This document shows positions 28,140 to 35,929 of a stretch of DNA of 64,000 bases, piece after piece. The stretch is from JAGNDO01 sp963704975. GTDB lineage: Bacteria; Chloroflexota; Anaerolineae; Caldilineales; Caldilineaceae. The notes beneath the pieces were generated by a model, which searched no databases, was not told where the DNA came from, and saw only the letters and a program-made list of their open reading frames with translations. Every line of letters starts with the position of its first letter. Position 1 is the stretch's first letter. The position numbers were made by a program, and so were the translations under genes. The stretch is from assembly GCA_963704975.1 (NCBI GenBank), contig CAVPIK010000029.1, positions 62,001 through 126,000 of the forward strand. Reading direction: 5' to 3'.

Positions 28140-28413
28140 ATGTGCCTGCCAGATGGTGAACGGCCTCCCCAGTTTTGAGCAGATTGGGCACATCGATTGG
28201 GGTGATGCCCAGATCAACCAGGGCCTTGGTGAAGGTGGCTCGCGTGCGAGTGCTGTTGCCCTCAAAGGAAACGCAGGCGGTCAGGCCCGCTTGGCGAGGG
28301 AAGGTGAGGTTTTCGGAGCGGTCCGCCAGGTCAAAGATCTGGTCGACCTCTGCGGGCGAGAGATCGTTGACTGTGATGATATCTTTTTTCACGGGCGTCC
28401 AGGGGTGGTTCAT
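28140..28413 (-). pseudogene. 5' fragment of an ornithine/aspartate carbamoyltransferase-like gene
   Basis: Residues KKDIITVNDLSPAEVDQIFD through the carbamoyl-phosphate motif SFEGNSTRTRATF to AVHHLAG match the intact gene at 39,204-40,041 almost residue for residue. Homology then stops at about 28,140 and the frame runs into the terminator hairpin of a lost LuxR gene (compare 35,867-35,902). The start is GTG 28392 or ATG 28413. Only about a third of the gene remains, so it cannot be active. Confidence 0.88.
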
Positions 28414-28428
28414 ATTCCCCATCCCTGA

Positions 28429-29385
28429 TCACTGAGCCTTCCGATACCATGCCACGGTTTCGGCGATGGCTTGGTCCATGGGGGTAGGGTTAGCCCCGAA
28501 GGCGGCTTCGAACTGGCTGTGGTCAACGATGTACGGCTCTTCGAACTCGTACATCAGTTCCCGGAATTCTTTCATAGTCGGGTTGAAGAGGCCCAGGAGC
28601 CAGACGATGGCCTTGCCGCTTGGCTGGATTTTGGACGAATTGCCCGCTGCCGCGTTCACCTTGTCCACAAACTGGCGAGTGGAGATCGTCTCGGCGTTGG
28701 GGATGTGCCAGGCCCGGCCCAGGGCAGCATCGTGTTCGCTCAGGGTGACCAGACCCCGGCCAAAATCTTTGATGTACGTGTAGGTGTGGGGCAGGTCGAT
28801 TTTGCCCAGCACGTTGATGGTCTTGCCCTTGACCGCGGCGTCGAAGACCACATCTCCTACCGCAGAACCGGCGACCCGGGGGCCGAAGAAGTCGGAACCG
28901 CGCCCGATGGCGACTTTGACCTTGCCCGCTTTGTGGGCATCCAACAGTTGCTGAGCCATCTTGGCTCGGGTACTGCCCTTGCGGCCCGTGGAGGCGTAGG
29001 GCAGATCCTCGCGGATGGGCGCGCCGCCGGTGGACCCATACATGTACAGGTTGTCCCCAAAGATCAGTTTTGCCCCGGATCGGGAGACGCCTTCCAAAAT
29101 GCCCGCGGTGATGGGCGGGAACTTCTCCGGCCATTCGTGGTATTCGGGCTGGGCGCAGTGGAAGACCACATCCGTGCCGGCGGTGAGGACGGCCACGCTG
29201 TCCGGGTTGGTGGCATCCCCAGCCACGATGTTGACCCCGGCGGGCAGGGCTTCTGGCGCGTGGCCCCGGCGATTGACCAAAGTGATGTCGCTGTAGCCCC
29301 GTTCCACCAGGGCGTCCATCACCGAAAGGCCCAGGGGGCCGGTGCCGAAAATGATGTTTTTGCGGGATAGGGTTGAGTTTGTCAT
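28429..29385 (-). CDS. Atypical SDR, NAD(P)-binding epimerase-like protein
   Basis: An intact 318-residue Rossmann protein. The cofactor motif is IIFGTGPLGLSV (GxGxxG-type), followed by TLVNRRGHAPEALP, the acidic/basic end of beta-2. GDATNPDSVAVL and DVVFHCAQPEYHEW are typical of extended SDRs. The active-site Tyr region is NLYMYGSTGG without a clean YxxxK, so catalysis may differ. ATG 29385 has AAGGAGACC upstream. The first five codons and the 59-nt block containing the ribosome site recur at 40,081-40,139, where the rest of the gene is gone. Confidence 0.85.
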   Translation of the reverse strand: MTNSTLSRKNIIFGTGPLGLSVMDALVERGYSDITLVNRRGHAPEALPAGVNIVAGDATNPDSVAVLTAGTDVVFHCAQPEYHEWPEKFPPITAGILEGVSRSGAKLIFGDNLYMYGSTGGAPIREDLPYASTGRKGSTRAKMAQQLLDAHKAGKVKVAIGRGSDFFGPRVAGSAVGDVVFDAAVKGKTINVLGKIDLPHTYTYIKDFGRGLVTLSEHDAALGRAWHIPNAETISTRQFVDKVNAAAGNSSKIQPSGKAIVWLLGLFNPTMKEFRELMYEFEEPYIVDHSQFEAAFGANPTPMDQAIAETVAWYRKAQ

Positions 29386-29387
29386 GG

Positions 29388-29534
29388 TTAGGTCTCCTTG
29401 AAAATGGATAATCGGTGTGATTGCTCTACTTTTGGTTCATTGGGAATGTCCGTGGTTATAGACATAAAAATCGTATGTGGGTGACCACATGCTTTGAGAA
29501 TTTGTACAAAATTGGTCTTTGAAAGGTAAGTCAT
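29388..29534 (-). CDS. 48-residue possible leader ORF upstream of the SDR gene
   Basis: ATG 29534 follows a good ribosome site (AGGAGAAAAATC) and the frame (MTYLSKTNFVQIL...) ends at TAA 29388, two bases before the SDR start. The last 13 codons are made of the duplicated 59-nt block, so the reading frame was created or cut by the rearrangement. It could be a leader peptide or the remnant of a truncated gene; no family recognised. Confidence 0.35.
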   Translation of the reverse strand: MTYLSKTNFVQILKACGHPHTIFMSITTDIPNEPKVEQSHRLSIFKET

Positions 29535-29617
29535 GATTTTTCTCCTATGTAAAATTGGTCTAAACTCGATTCCTATTAAAATTCCACGCTGTCAGATTGG
29601 TTTAATCTCAAAGCCAA

Positions 29618-30646
29618 CTATTGCTCAAAGAACGTCCGCACTGCGACAATACTTGCCACCGGATTTTCGCTAAACATCTCGTGTCCCGCGTTGGCAATCA
29701 CCACCAGCTCTGCCTGTGGGAAATAGCCCATCTGCTCTCGCTGGAAATCCTCGCCAATAAAGCTGTTGCATTCCGAAGCGATGAACAATACATCACCGTT
29801 ATAGTTGTCCGCATTGTCTGCAATGGAGGACAGATCAACTTCCTTGCCAAACAGCGTCGTGTAAGCCGTCGTGCCGAAACGGCTAGGCGGAACAGGGACG
29901 CCAGGTGTCACTGGAACGATATCTTTATCCTCGCAACGGTAGCCAGAAACGGCCGTGTTCACAAAGTTGGCCGACATCTTGCCGTATACGTAATCCATCT
30001 GTGCCTGAGCATCCGGTGCATCCAGGAGCAGTGATTCAAAAATGGTAGGAATCAGCATCCGGTAATAATCAGCGCTGCGCAAAGGCGCCTCCTGCCGTTT
30101 ATGAAAACGAGTCAGCCCGGCATTGTCTAAAGCGCCCGGTTCCGCCAATATCATCTGCGTTACATGATTGGGATGTTGCCCCGCATAAGCCGCCGCCAGC
30201 ATCCCTCCCCACGAATGCCCAATAAGCCGTACCGGTTCACCCTGTCCATAATGGCCTATGATGCGGTGTAAATCATCAACAGAAGATTGCAGCGTCAACT
30301 CCGAAGCAGGTACACGCGGCGACAAGCCTGCGCCGCGCTGGTCGTAAAAGACGACAAAGTAGTCATCTTCCAGTTCATGCAAATTCAACAAGTAGCCATA
30401 CTCCCCACCAGGGCCACCATGCACCACAATGACAACTGGATTGTTCGGGTCGCCAAACGTTTCGGCATGAAAGGTGACGCCGTCGATTGTTACGCGGGGC
30501 AGTGTAGGTTCATCTTCCACAGTAGCCGGTACAGCGTAGCTGCCCTGTGTGGTAACGAATAGACCGATGAAAGCTACAATTACCAGACCAATAATTGCTA
30601 ATAAACCGTATCCAACATATTTGAGAGCATGTTTGCTTGATTTCAT
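29618..30646 (-). CDS. Membrane-anchored alpha/beta hydrolase (proline iminopeptidase-like)
   Basis: An intact 342-residue protein with an N-terminal anchor helix (YGLLAIIGLVIVAFIGLF). The oxyanion motif VVHGGPGG and the following YDQRGAGLSP are typical of the proline-iminopeptidase/S33 branch. The nucleophile elbow is GHSWGG and the catalytic His is in NAGHEMFSENP. ATG 30646 has GAGGAAATCAAG upstream. Its lower G+C and lack of frameshift resemble the other accessory genes in this region. Peptidase versus esterase cannot be decided. Confidence 0.87.
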   Translation of the reverse strand: MKSSKHALKYVGYGLLAIIGLVIVAFIGLFVTTQGSYAVPATVEDEPTLPRVTIDGVTFHAETFGDPNNPVVIVVHGGPGGEYGYLLNLHELEDDYFVVFYDQRGAGLSPRVPASELTLQSSVDDLHRIIGHYGQGEPVRLIGHSWGGMLAAAYAGQHPNHVTQMILAEPGALDNAGLTRFHKRQEAPLRSADYYRMLIPTIFESLLLDAPDAQAQMDYVYGKMSANFVNTAVSGYRCEDKDIVPVTPGVPVPPSRFGTTAYTTLFGKEVDLSSIADNADNYNGDVLFIASECNSFIGEDFQREQMGYFPQAELVVIANAGHEMFSENPVASIVAVRTFFEQ

Positions 30647-30676
30647 CTTGATTTCCTCTCGATTTCCTCAGAGATT

Positions 30677-30700
30677 AGACCAATCTTTGGAGATTGGTCT
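30677..30700. repeat. AGACCAATCT palindrome
   Basis: AGACCAATCT and AGATTGGTCT pair perfectly with a TTGG loop, about 30 nt upstream of the hydrolase start. Related AGACCAAT words occur at 29,509-29,566, so this may be a dispersed element or an operator. Confidence 0.55.
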
Positions 30701-30837
30701 ACCACGTGTTGACAAAGTAGTAAATCGTGGCGCTGCTAATAATGACCAGTGAAAGACCGGCGCTTTTCTGTTGGGAAGTTGCGTTACCTGTGTTATTTGC
30801 GTGTTTTATTGTTGACTTCCCTGCAAAAACTGTTTTT

Positions 30838-30919
30838 CAACGCAAAGGTCGCAAAGAGTCGCAAAGGTCGGAAAGGTTTTCCTCTGCGATCTTTGCATTT
30901 CTCAGCGAACTTTGCGTTG
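30838..30919. repeat. Hairpin built from tandem CGCAAAG words
   Basis: CAACGCAAAG at the left pairs with CTTTGCGTTG at the right. The arms contain tandem TCGCAAAG/CTTTGCG units. Same design as 19,778-19,867. No gene is evident from 30,701 to 30,970. Confidence 0.7.
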
Positions 30920-30976
30920 AAAGACCTTTTTGCAGTAGAGCCATTGTTTCTTGAGTCATGATTTGTTTCCTGATGT

Positions 30977-31059
30977 GTAGCGGCGGCTGAGCTTGTCGAA
31001 GCCAAAGCGGTGCATACCACCACCCACCTCCGACTTCGACAGGCTCAGGCTACGGCTAC
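30977..31059. repeat. REP-like element with CTTCGACAGGCTCAG arm
   Basis: GTAGCGGCGGCTGAGCTTGT-CGAAG pairs imperfectly with CTTCGACAGGCTCAGGCTAC. The GCTTCGACAGGCTCAG core is a very widespread palindromic repeat core in bacterial genomes. It ends 18 nt before the stop of the next minus-strand gene. Confidence 0.6.
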
Positions 31060-31076
31060 CTGTATAGTCTTGTTTT

Positions 31077-31788
31077 TCATTCAAATGCGGGTGTTATTGC
31101 TGCTTCGTCAGTGGCAGGTCGCAGCATGGCAATACCGAACCACGCAAACCAGACGATTTGGGTCAGGCCAAAGATGCTCGGCGCTGATTTCGCTTAGGGC
31201 AGGCACAACGCTGACGACACCAGCGAACCCCACGACAAAGCCCAGATAATGGAGGCTGCGGGCAAAGGTGCCGCTCCGCAACGCCGCCATGCTGAGCAAA
31301 ATGACCCAGATGCCGCCAACAACTTCTACGCCGCCGCCCAGGCCGTTGAAGACGGATTCAATCGCCAGCCAGACGGTGGCCGCCTGTTCGGGGTTGGTGG
31401 CCGTAGAGTCAACGACGGTTTCCATACCCACGTTGTAAATCATGCCGCTGGCAATCACCAGCACCGACCAGATAATGCCAAAGGCGGTGGCCGTGCGCGC
31501 CAGGGCGGAACTTTTGCCGTCTAGTCGTTCGTGCAGCGCCAGCGTCAAGCACCACCAGCGAAGCCCCCCATGCCACGTACACAATGAGCATCAGGGCAGT
31601 GAGCAGCCCCTGGTTTTCGACGAATCGCCGTGATCTTTGTCCAGCGGGTCTGCTATGCCGCCCACGTTGACAACAGCGATAAAGCCGATAAAGCCGATAA
31701 TGTAGGCCAACGCTTCGTACAAGGCGGCGGCGCCGCCCCACTTTTGTAACTGCGACTTTCTCATGTTCATATCTCCTGTTTGTTTCAT
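31077..31788 (-). CDS. Multi-pass membrane protein, DUF4386-like, frameshifted
   Basis: Five to six hydrophobic helices: ALYEALAYIIGFIGFIAVV, LTALMLIVYVAWGASLVVL, TAFGIIWSVLVIASGMIY, VEVVGGIWVILLSMAAL, YLGFVVGFAGVVSVVPAL, and, after restoring the frame, IVWFAWFGIAMLRPA before the stop at 31077. Frame breaks lie near 31,625, 31,565 and 31,170. The start is ATG 31788 (AAGGAGACAAATC upstream) or 31770. The topology and charge pattern resemble DUF4386 proteins such as the one at 34,665. Function unknown. Confidence 0.65.
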
Positions 31789-31824
31789 GATTTGTCTCCT
31801 TCAAAAATTAAGTGAATAGATAGA

Positions 31825-32091
31825 TTATTGAAAAACGGCCGTTATCAACCGTTCAGCCGCCCCGCCCTTGAGCAAAAAATGGTCAGCACCAGCATCTGCG
31901 GCCGCCGCCTGATGGCTGCCCTGCATCGCCATCGCAGCGGCCGTTTCTTCCAGCGGGAAGCGGCGGTCAATTACGGACTTGACCTCGCCAGACGCCATGA
32001 GTTGCGCCAGTGTGCTGAGGTCGTCTGTATTGAACTGCGCCGTGTAACTGAAGACCTTCTCTTCTTCTCCCGACTTCTCACTCCGCCACAC
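31825..32091 (-). pseudogene. 3' fragment of a zinc-independent quinone oxidoreductase (MDR)
   Basis: Only the C-terminal part of a medium-chain dehydrogenase remains: FSYTAQFNTDDLSTLAQLM, then GEVKSVIDRRFPLEETAAAM, followed by a broken end. The Rossmann and catalytic parts are missing and its upstream side is occupied by the 3' end of a serine hydrolase gene. It is related to, but not a direct copy of, the complete MDR at 33,357-34,342. Confidence 0.75.
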
Positions 32092-33310
32092 TCAGCAGCG
32101 GGAGCACAGGATTCATCATATCCGCCAGACTTTGTTCGGGATCGGCACCATCGTGGTTGTAAAGTATCACCACAACTGCATCAAGCTCAGGCGCATAATT
32201 GAGCACCGATCGAAAACCGGCAATCCCGCCGGCATGCCCCATAGTTTCTCTCTGGAGCATGACACCTAGACCGTTGGCACTATGGGGAGCAGGTGTCGTC
32301 ATCTCGACCAGCGTCTCTGGATTGTCAAACAAAGTGCCACCAAACAACCCACGGGCGAAGGTGACCAGGTCCGATGCGGTGGAAACCAGGCCGCCCGCCG
32401 ACCAGCCGATGGATTCATGCAGTTCCGTGAGATCGCTCATGGCCTCCCCAAATCCGGTATAGCCGTGGACCACATCAACCAGCGGCTCTTCGTAACAATC
32501 CAGGAAGGTTGAGGTCATGCCCAGGGGTTCGTAGATGTGGGTGCCATACGCCTGGGCCAGGGGCATCTCCGTCGCCGCCTCGATGACCATGCCCAGCAGG
32601 GTGTAGTTTGTGTTGCTATAGCGCCACTGGGTCCCCGGCTCAAAGTTGGCATCTTTGCCATAGACGTAGCGGGCCAGGGTGTCGTTGGGATCCCGTTGCA
32701 CGCAGGCCAGGCTCACGGTTCCGGTCTCCTCATCAACGACCATCTCAGTGAAGATATCCGCGTAGTACGCCTCGTGTTCGACCACGTTGTACAGACCGGA
32801 TGTGTGGGCCAGCAGGTGGCGCAAGGTGATCTGGTCGCCAAACGGCAGTTGATCGGCCACCTCCGGCAGCCATTGGGCCAGGGGATCGTCCAGGGTCAGC
32901 ACGCCCTCCTCGGCCAGTTGGACGATCACCGCAGCGGTGAACATCTTGGTGATGCTGCCAATCCGAAACGCATCGTCCGGCGACATGGGGGTGTCGTCCG
33001 CCAAGTTCGCCGATCCGCTCGCCCCCTCGAAGCGGTATCCCGGCGCATCGATCCACACCACCATGCCGGGCGGGAGTTCGCCTGCGGTCAGATCGTCCAT
33101 CGTCGCTTGTACTTCTGCAACGACATCCGCCGGAAACGCCTGCGGGGCATCCTGGGCGGGAGGTTCGTCTGCGGTCAGATCGTCCATCGTCGCTTGTACT
33201 TCCCCAACGACATCCGTCGGAAACGCCTGCGGGGCATCCTGGGCGGGCGTGACGCAGCCGGTCAGTAGCATCATTATCAAGGTCAGGCTCGAGATGAATT
33301 TCTTATTCAT
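32078..33310 (-). CDS. Serine hydrolase lipoprotein (beta-lactamase family), copy B
   Basis: An intact 410-residue paralogue of the gene at 25,891-27,126. Signal and lipobox ISSLTLIMMLLTGC, then two tandem 29-residue units (87 nt each, around 33,082-33,250) containing AQDAPQAFP, then the catalytic domain with GSITKMF (SxxK, near residue 120) and YSNTNY. RETMGHAGGIAGF may supply the third motif. Secreted and lipid-anchored; probably a D-amino-acid peptidase or esterase. It serves as the reference for the frame errors of copy A. Confidence 0.92.
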   Translation of the reverse strand: MNKKFISSLTLIMMLLTGCVTPAQDAPQAFPTDVVGEVQATMDDLTADEPPAQDAPQAFPADVVAEVQATMDDLTAGELPPGMVVWIDAPGYRFEGASGSANLADDTPMSPDDAFRIGSITKMFTAAVIVQLAEEGVLTLDDPLAQWLPEVADQLPFGDQITLRHLLAHTSGLYNVVEHEAYYADIFTEMVVDEETGTVSLACVQRDPNDTLARYVYGKDANFEPGTQWRYSNTNYTLLGMVIEAATEMPLAQAYGTHIYEPLGMTSTFLDCYEEPLVDVVHGYTGFGEAMSDLTELHESIGWSAGGLVSTASDLVTFARGLFGGTLFDNPETLVEMTTPAPHSANGLGVMLQRETMGHAGGIAGFRSVLNYAPELDAVVVILYNHDGADPEQSLADMMNPVLPLLSVAE

Positions 33311-33356
33311 GTGATTTTCCTTTCGTCTGAAGAGTTGGATGTTTATTCATCGATAT

Positions 33357-34342
33357 CTATCCGCTGGGCTGGCCCAGAGAAATCACCACTTTTCCCTTGG
33401 CGTGGCCGGCTTCCAGATAGCGGATGGCGTCGGGCACCTGGCTCAACGGGTATCGTCTGTCGATCACAGGCACAACTTTGCCGGCTTCGAGCAGTTCTTT
33501 GAGGAAGAGCAGATCCTGCTTGGGTGGGCTTCACCAGCAGATTCCCCATCTTCTTGCCCCCCTTCTTCGACTTCAACGGCCCCAGCAGCATGGCCTGGAA
33601 CATTTGGGCCGTGGCCCCTCCGGACATGACATAGATCCCCTGGGGACTCAACGCACGCTCGTAGGCGGAGAGGGGCTGAAAGCCATTGGCAGCCAGGATC
33701 AGGTCATATTGCTGACCATTCTGGGTGAAATCCTCTTGGGTGTAATCGATCACGTGATCGGCGCCAATCGAGCGCACCATCTCCATTTTCCCCGTACTGC
33801 ACACGCCGGTGACCTCAGCGCCCAAGGCTTTGGCAATCTGCACCGCATAGGTGCCCACCCCGCCGGACGCCCCGTTGATCAGCACCTTCTTCCCCGGCTG
33901 CAATCTGCCCGTGATCCCGCAGGGCCTGGAGGGCGGTGACGGCGGCCACGGGAACGGCTGCGGCTTCCTCGAAGGTCAACCCCGCCGGTTTGCGGGCCAA
34001 TCTGTTTTCGGGCACCGCCGCGTATTCCGCAAAGGCCCCAAATCCGCTGCCGGATAGGTCGCCAAAGACCTCATCCCCGATCTGAAACTGGGTGACGTCA
34101 GTACCGACCGCCTCCACCGTGCCGGCCATGTCCGAGCCGAGGATGGGGTGCTTGGGGGCGGTCAGCCCATACATGAAGCGGATCAGGAAGGGGTCGGCCC
34201 GCAGGAGATGCCAGTCCCCGGCATTGACCGCTGCCGCTTCGATTTTGACCAGGACTTCGTTCGCCTTGGGGGTGGGTTTTTCAACTTCCCGCAATTCGAG
34301 CACATCGGGGGAACCGTATTTTGTGGCGATAATGGCTTTCAT
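33357..34342 (-). CDS. NAD(P)-dependent quinone oxidoreductase-like MDR, frameshifted
   Basis: Zinc-independent medium-chain dehydrogenase of the quinone oxidoreductase type. N-terminal GroES-like domain KAIIATKYGSPDVLELREVE, AAAVNAGDWHLLRADPF and LGSDMAGTVEAVG; cofactor motif INGASGGVGTYAVQIAKALG; C-terminal VIDRRYPLSQVPDAIRYLEA and HAKGKVVI. No Cys cluster for structural zinc. Frame changes near 33,905 and 33,530; stop at 33357. ATG 34342 has GAGGAAGTACC upstream. Same strand and close spacing with the serine hydrolase and glycine-zipper genes suggest one transcript. Confidence 0.88.
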
Positions 34343-34389
34343 GGTACTTCCTCTCTTTGATTCTTCGTCGGCGTTTGCAGTCATTACGT

Positions 34390-34590
34390 TTAGTCTTGTG
34401 CCGATCGGTTCTTCTGCTGCATGGCGGCACCAATGGCAAGACCTAATGCGATACCAATGGCCAGCCCGGCACCGGCATTGCCCATTGCGGACCCAACTGC
34501 CAGGCCAACCCCTACACCGATGGCGATACCGGCACCGATGTAGGTTTGAGGGGATTTTTTGTCATTCTGATTGTTTGAATCTGAAGTCAT
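34390..34590 (-). CDS. Small glycine-zipper membrane protein
   Basis: A 66-residue product from ATG 34590 (strong AAAAAGGAGCAAAATC upstream). A polar N-terminus (MTSDSNNQNDKKSPQ) is followed by two Gly/Ala-rich helices, YIGAGIAIGVGVGLAVGSAM and AGAGLAIGIALGLAIGAAM, with GxxxG spacing, and a basic tail. Glycine-zipper proteins of this size often sit in membranes and oligomerise. Function unknown. Confidence 0.75.
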   Translation of the reverse strand: MTSDSNNQNDKKSPQTYIGAGIAIGVGVGLAVGSAMGNAGAGLAIGIALGLAIGAAMQQKNRSAQD

Positions 34591-34664
34591 GATTTTGCTC
34601 CTTTTTGCTTGCTTATCCATATGATTTTGGTCTCTCGATTATCATCGAGGGAAAACTTCTAAGT

Positions 34665-35378
34665 TTAGGCCGCTTCCAAGACTCTTTGTTTCCACTGCTC
34701 CACATTCACGCCTTTGATCACCAGCCACAGGGGCAGGAGCACTTCGCCCAGGAAGGTGAACTCGCTGAACGTGATGCCGAAGTCGGGCACGAAGAAGAAG
34801 ATGAACGAATCCATCAGGTAGCCGAAGCAGCCGATCATGAGCAGGATGCCGATGATCCGGGGCAGGTAGCCGGACTTGTAGACCATGTAGCCCATGGGGA
34901 AGAGCCACAGTCCCCAGAAGACCTGGGCCACCATGATGCCGTGGGCATGCAGGTCGATGAACAGGGCCGTCATGGCCTGCACCTGGGCCGTCGAGAAGGC
35001 GGACAGGAAGTCCGGGCCGTTCAGGATGAGCAGGATGGCGGCGTGGAACAGCTCGTTGGCGAAGGCGATGGGCACGCCCAGCAGCAGGAAGATCACCATC
35101 AACTGCCCTGCAATCTTGCTGGCGGGTGCCAGCACTTTGTACAGATAGAGCACCACAGCGATGTTGAGCAGTTGGGCCAGGATGGCACTCACGATACCGG
35201 CCCGGAACAGGAACTCGTTGGCCCGGATATTGTCCATGGTGGTTGCGATGTCGCCCGGCACAAAGAGCGTGTTGGGAATGTACAGCAGCCCCAGAATGCC
35301 CAGGGGAATCAGCAGCAGATAGAGGAATCCAGCGATTCGAGCGGTCTTGTTCGGATTGGTGTTTGCTTGCGTTGTCAT
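34665..35378 (-). CDS. DUF4386 membrane protein
   Basis: An intact 237-residue protein with about six helices. The family signature starts KTARIAGFLYLLLIPLGILG at residues 10-29, followed by LLNIAVVLYLYKVLAPASK and the conserved HAHGIMVAQVFWGLWLFPMG. ATG 35378 (MTTQANTNP) has AAAAAGGAGAGAACAC upstream. It lies 58 nt behind the small YEIRIRGHL protein gene and is probably cotranscribed from the repeat-controlled promoter at 35,752-35,781. Function unknown. Confidence 0.88.
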   Translation of the reverse strand: MTTQANTNPNKTARIAGFLYLLLIPLGILGLLYIPNTLFVPGDIATTMDNIRANEFLFRAGIVSAILAQLLNIAVVLYLYKVLAPASKIAGQLMVIFLLLGVPIAFANELFHAAILLILNGPDFLSAFSTAQVQAMTALFIDLHAHGIMVAQVFWGLWLFPMGYMVYKSGYLPRIIGILLMIGCFGYLMDSFIFFFVPDFGITFSEFTFLGEVLLPLWLVIKGVNVEQWKQRVLEAA

Positions 35379-35436
35379 TGTGTTCTCTCCTTTTTGGAAT
35401 AACTTATTTCGCCTATGCAACTAAGATTGAACTGGA

Positions 35437-35694
35437 CTACTTGTCGGAATCAACTGGGTTGACCGAGAGCAAGGACACCCCCGTATCGCGTACCCTTCTC
35501 AGCAAACCGTACAGGGCAGCTTGATCGACGACCGGGCCGGCCAAGAGCGTCGTGCCGTCCTCCTCCTGGGTGAGGGTCATGCCCCCAAACCAGTCGCTCC
35601 ATCGCTCATCCAGGTGTCCTCGGATGCGAATTTCGTAAGACTATGGTGTGTTCTCTTCCTCTGCATTGAAGTCTCTGTTGCCTCTCTGTTTCAT
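35437..35694 (-). CDS. Small conserved-looking protein with an in-frame TAG
   Basis: The body (35,437-35,640) reads SYEIRIRGHLDERWSDWFGG, MTLTQEEDGTTLLAGPVVDQ and AALYGLLRRVRDTGVSLLSV. I recall a short protein of this pattern as common in Chloroflexota and actinobacteria, without known function. The same frame continues upstream to ATG 35694 (MKQRGNRDF) but is interrupted by TAG just before SYEIR. The alternative ATG 35666 needs a one-base shift. The real start is therefore uncertain; a base error is the simplest explanation. First gene after the promoter at 35,752. Confidence 0.65.
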
Positions 35695-35751
35695 TCATGG
35701 CGTACTGCCTCGTCTTTTCTTGATGTTGCTTGTCCTTGCTGCTACGGCCCA

Positions 35752-35838
35752 AGAATACCGGCGAATGTGGTGAGGCGTCATCACATCATCTGGTGATTGA
35801 TGTGGTGATTCCATTGGTGACTGATGTGGTGAGCGTGT
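35752..35838 (-). promoter_or_regulatory. Promoter with four tandem 12-bp repeats (copy B)
   Basis: On the minus strand ATGACG (35781-35776), 18-nt spacer, TATTCT (35757-35752). Nine nt upstream of the -35 begin four direct repeats on an exact 12-bp period: TGGTGATTGATG, TGGTGATTCCAT, TGGTGACTGATG, TGGTGAGCGTGT (35,791-35,838, plus-strand writing). It drives the small YEIRIRGHL gene and DUF4386. The adjacent MalT-like LuxR regulator is the obvious candidate activator. Confidence 0.72.
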
Positions 35839-35860
35839 GATGCGGAATGATGTGAGGGCA

Positions 35861-35902
35861 AGAAAAAGCCCCGGCAGGTGCTTCCAAAAGCCTGCCAGGG
35901 CT
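35861..35902 (-). terminator. Terminator of the LuxR regulator gene
   Basis: AGCCCCGGCAGG (35867-35878) pairs with CCTGCCAGGGCT (35891-35902), one mismatch. On the minus strand the stem ends in GGGGCTTTTTCTTG, a U-rich tail, 28 nt past the regulator stop. Half of the same hairpin is fused to the carbamoyltransferase fragment at 28,120-28,140. Confidence 0.8.
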
Positions 35903-35929
35903 GGGGTAGAGATGGGGATACGGGGTGGC

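Noticed and set aside
24738..33310. Antibiotic-resistance beta-lactamases
   Set aside because: SxxK and YxN are present but a clear KTG motif and class C context are lacking; generic serine hydrolases are more likely.
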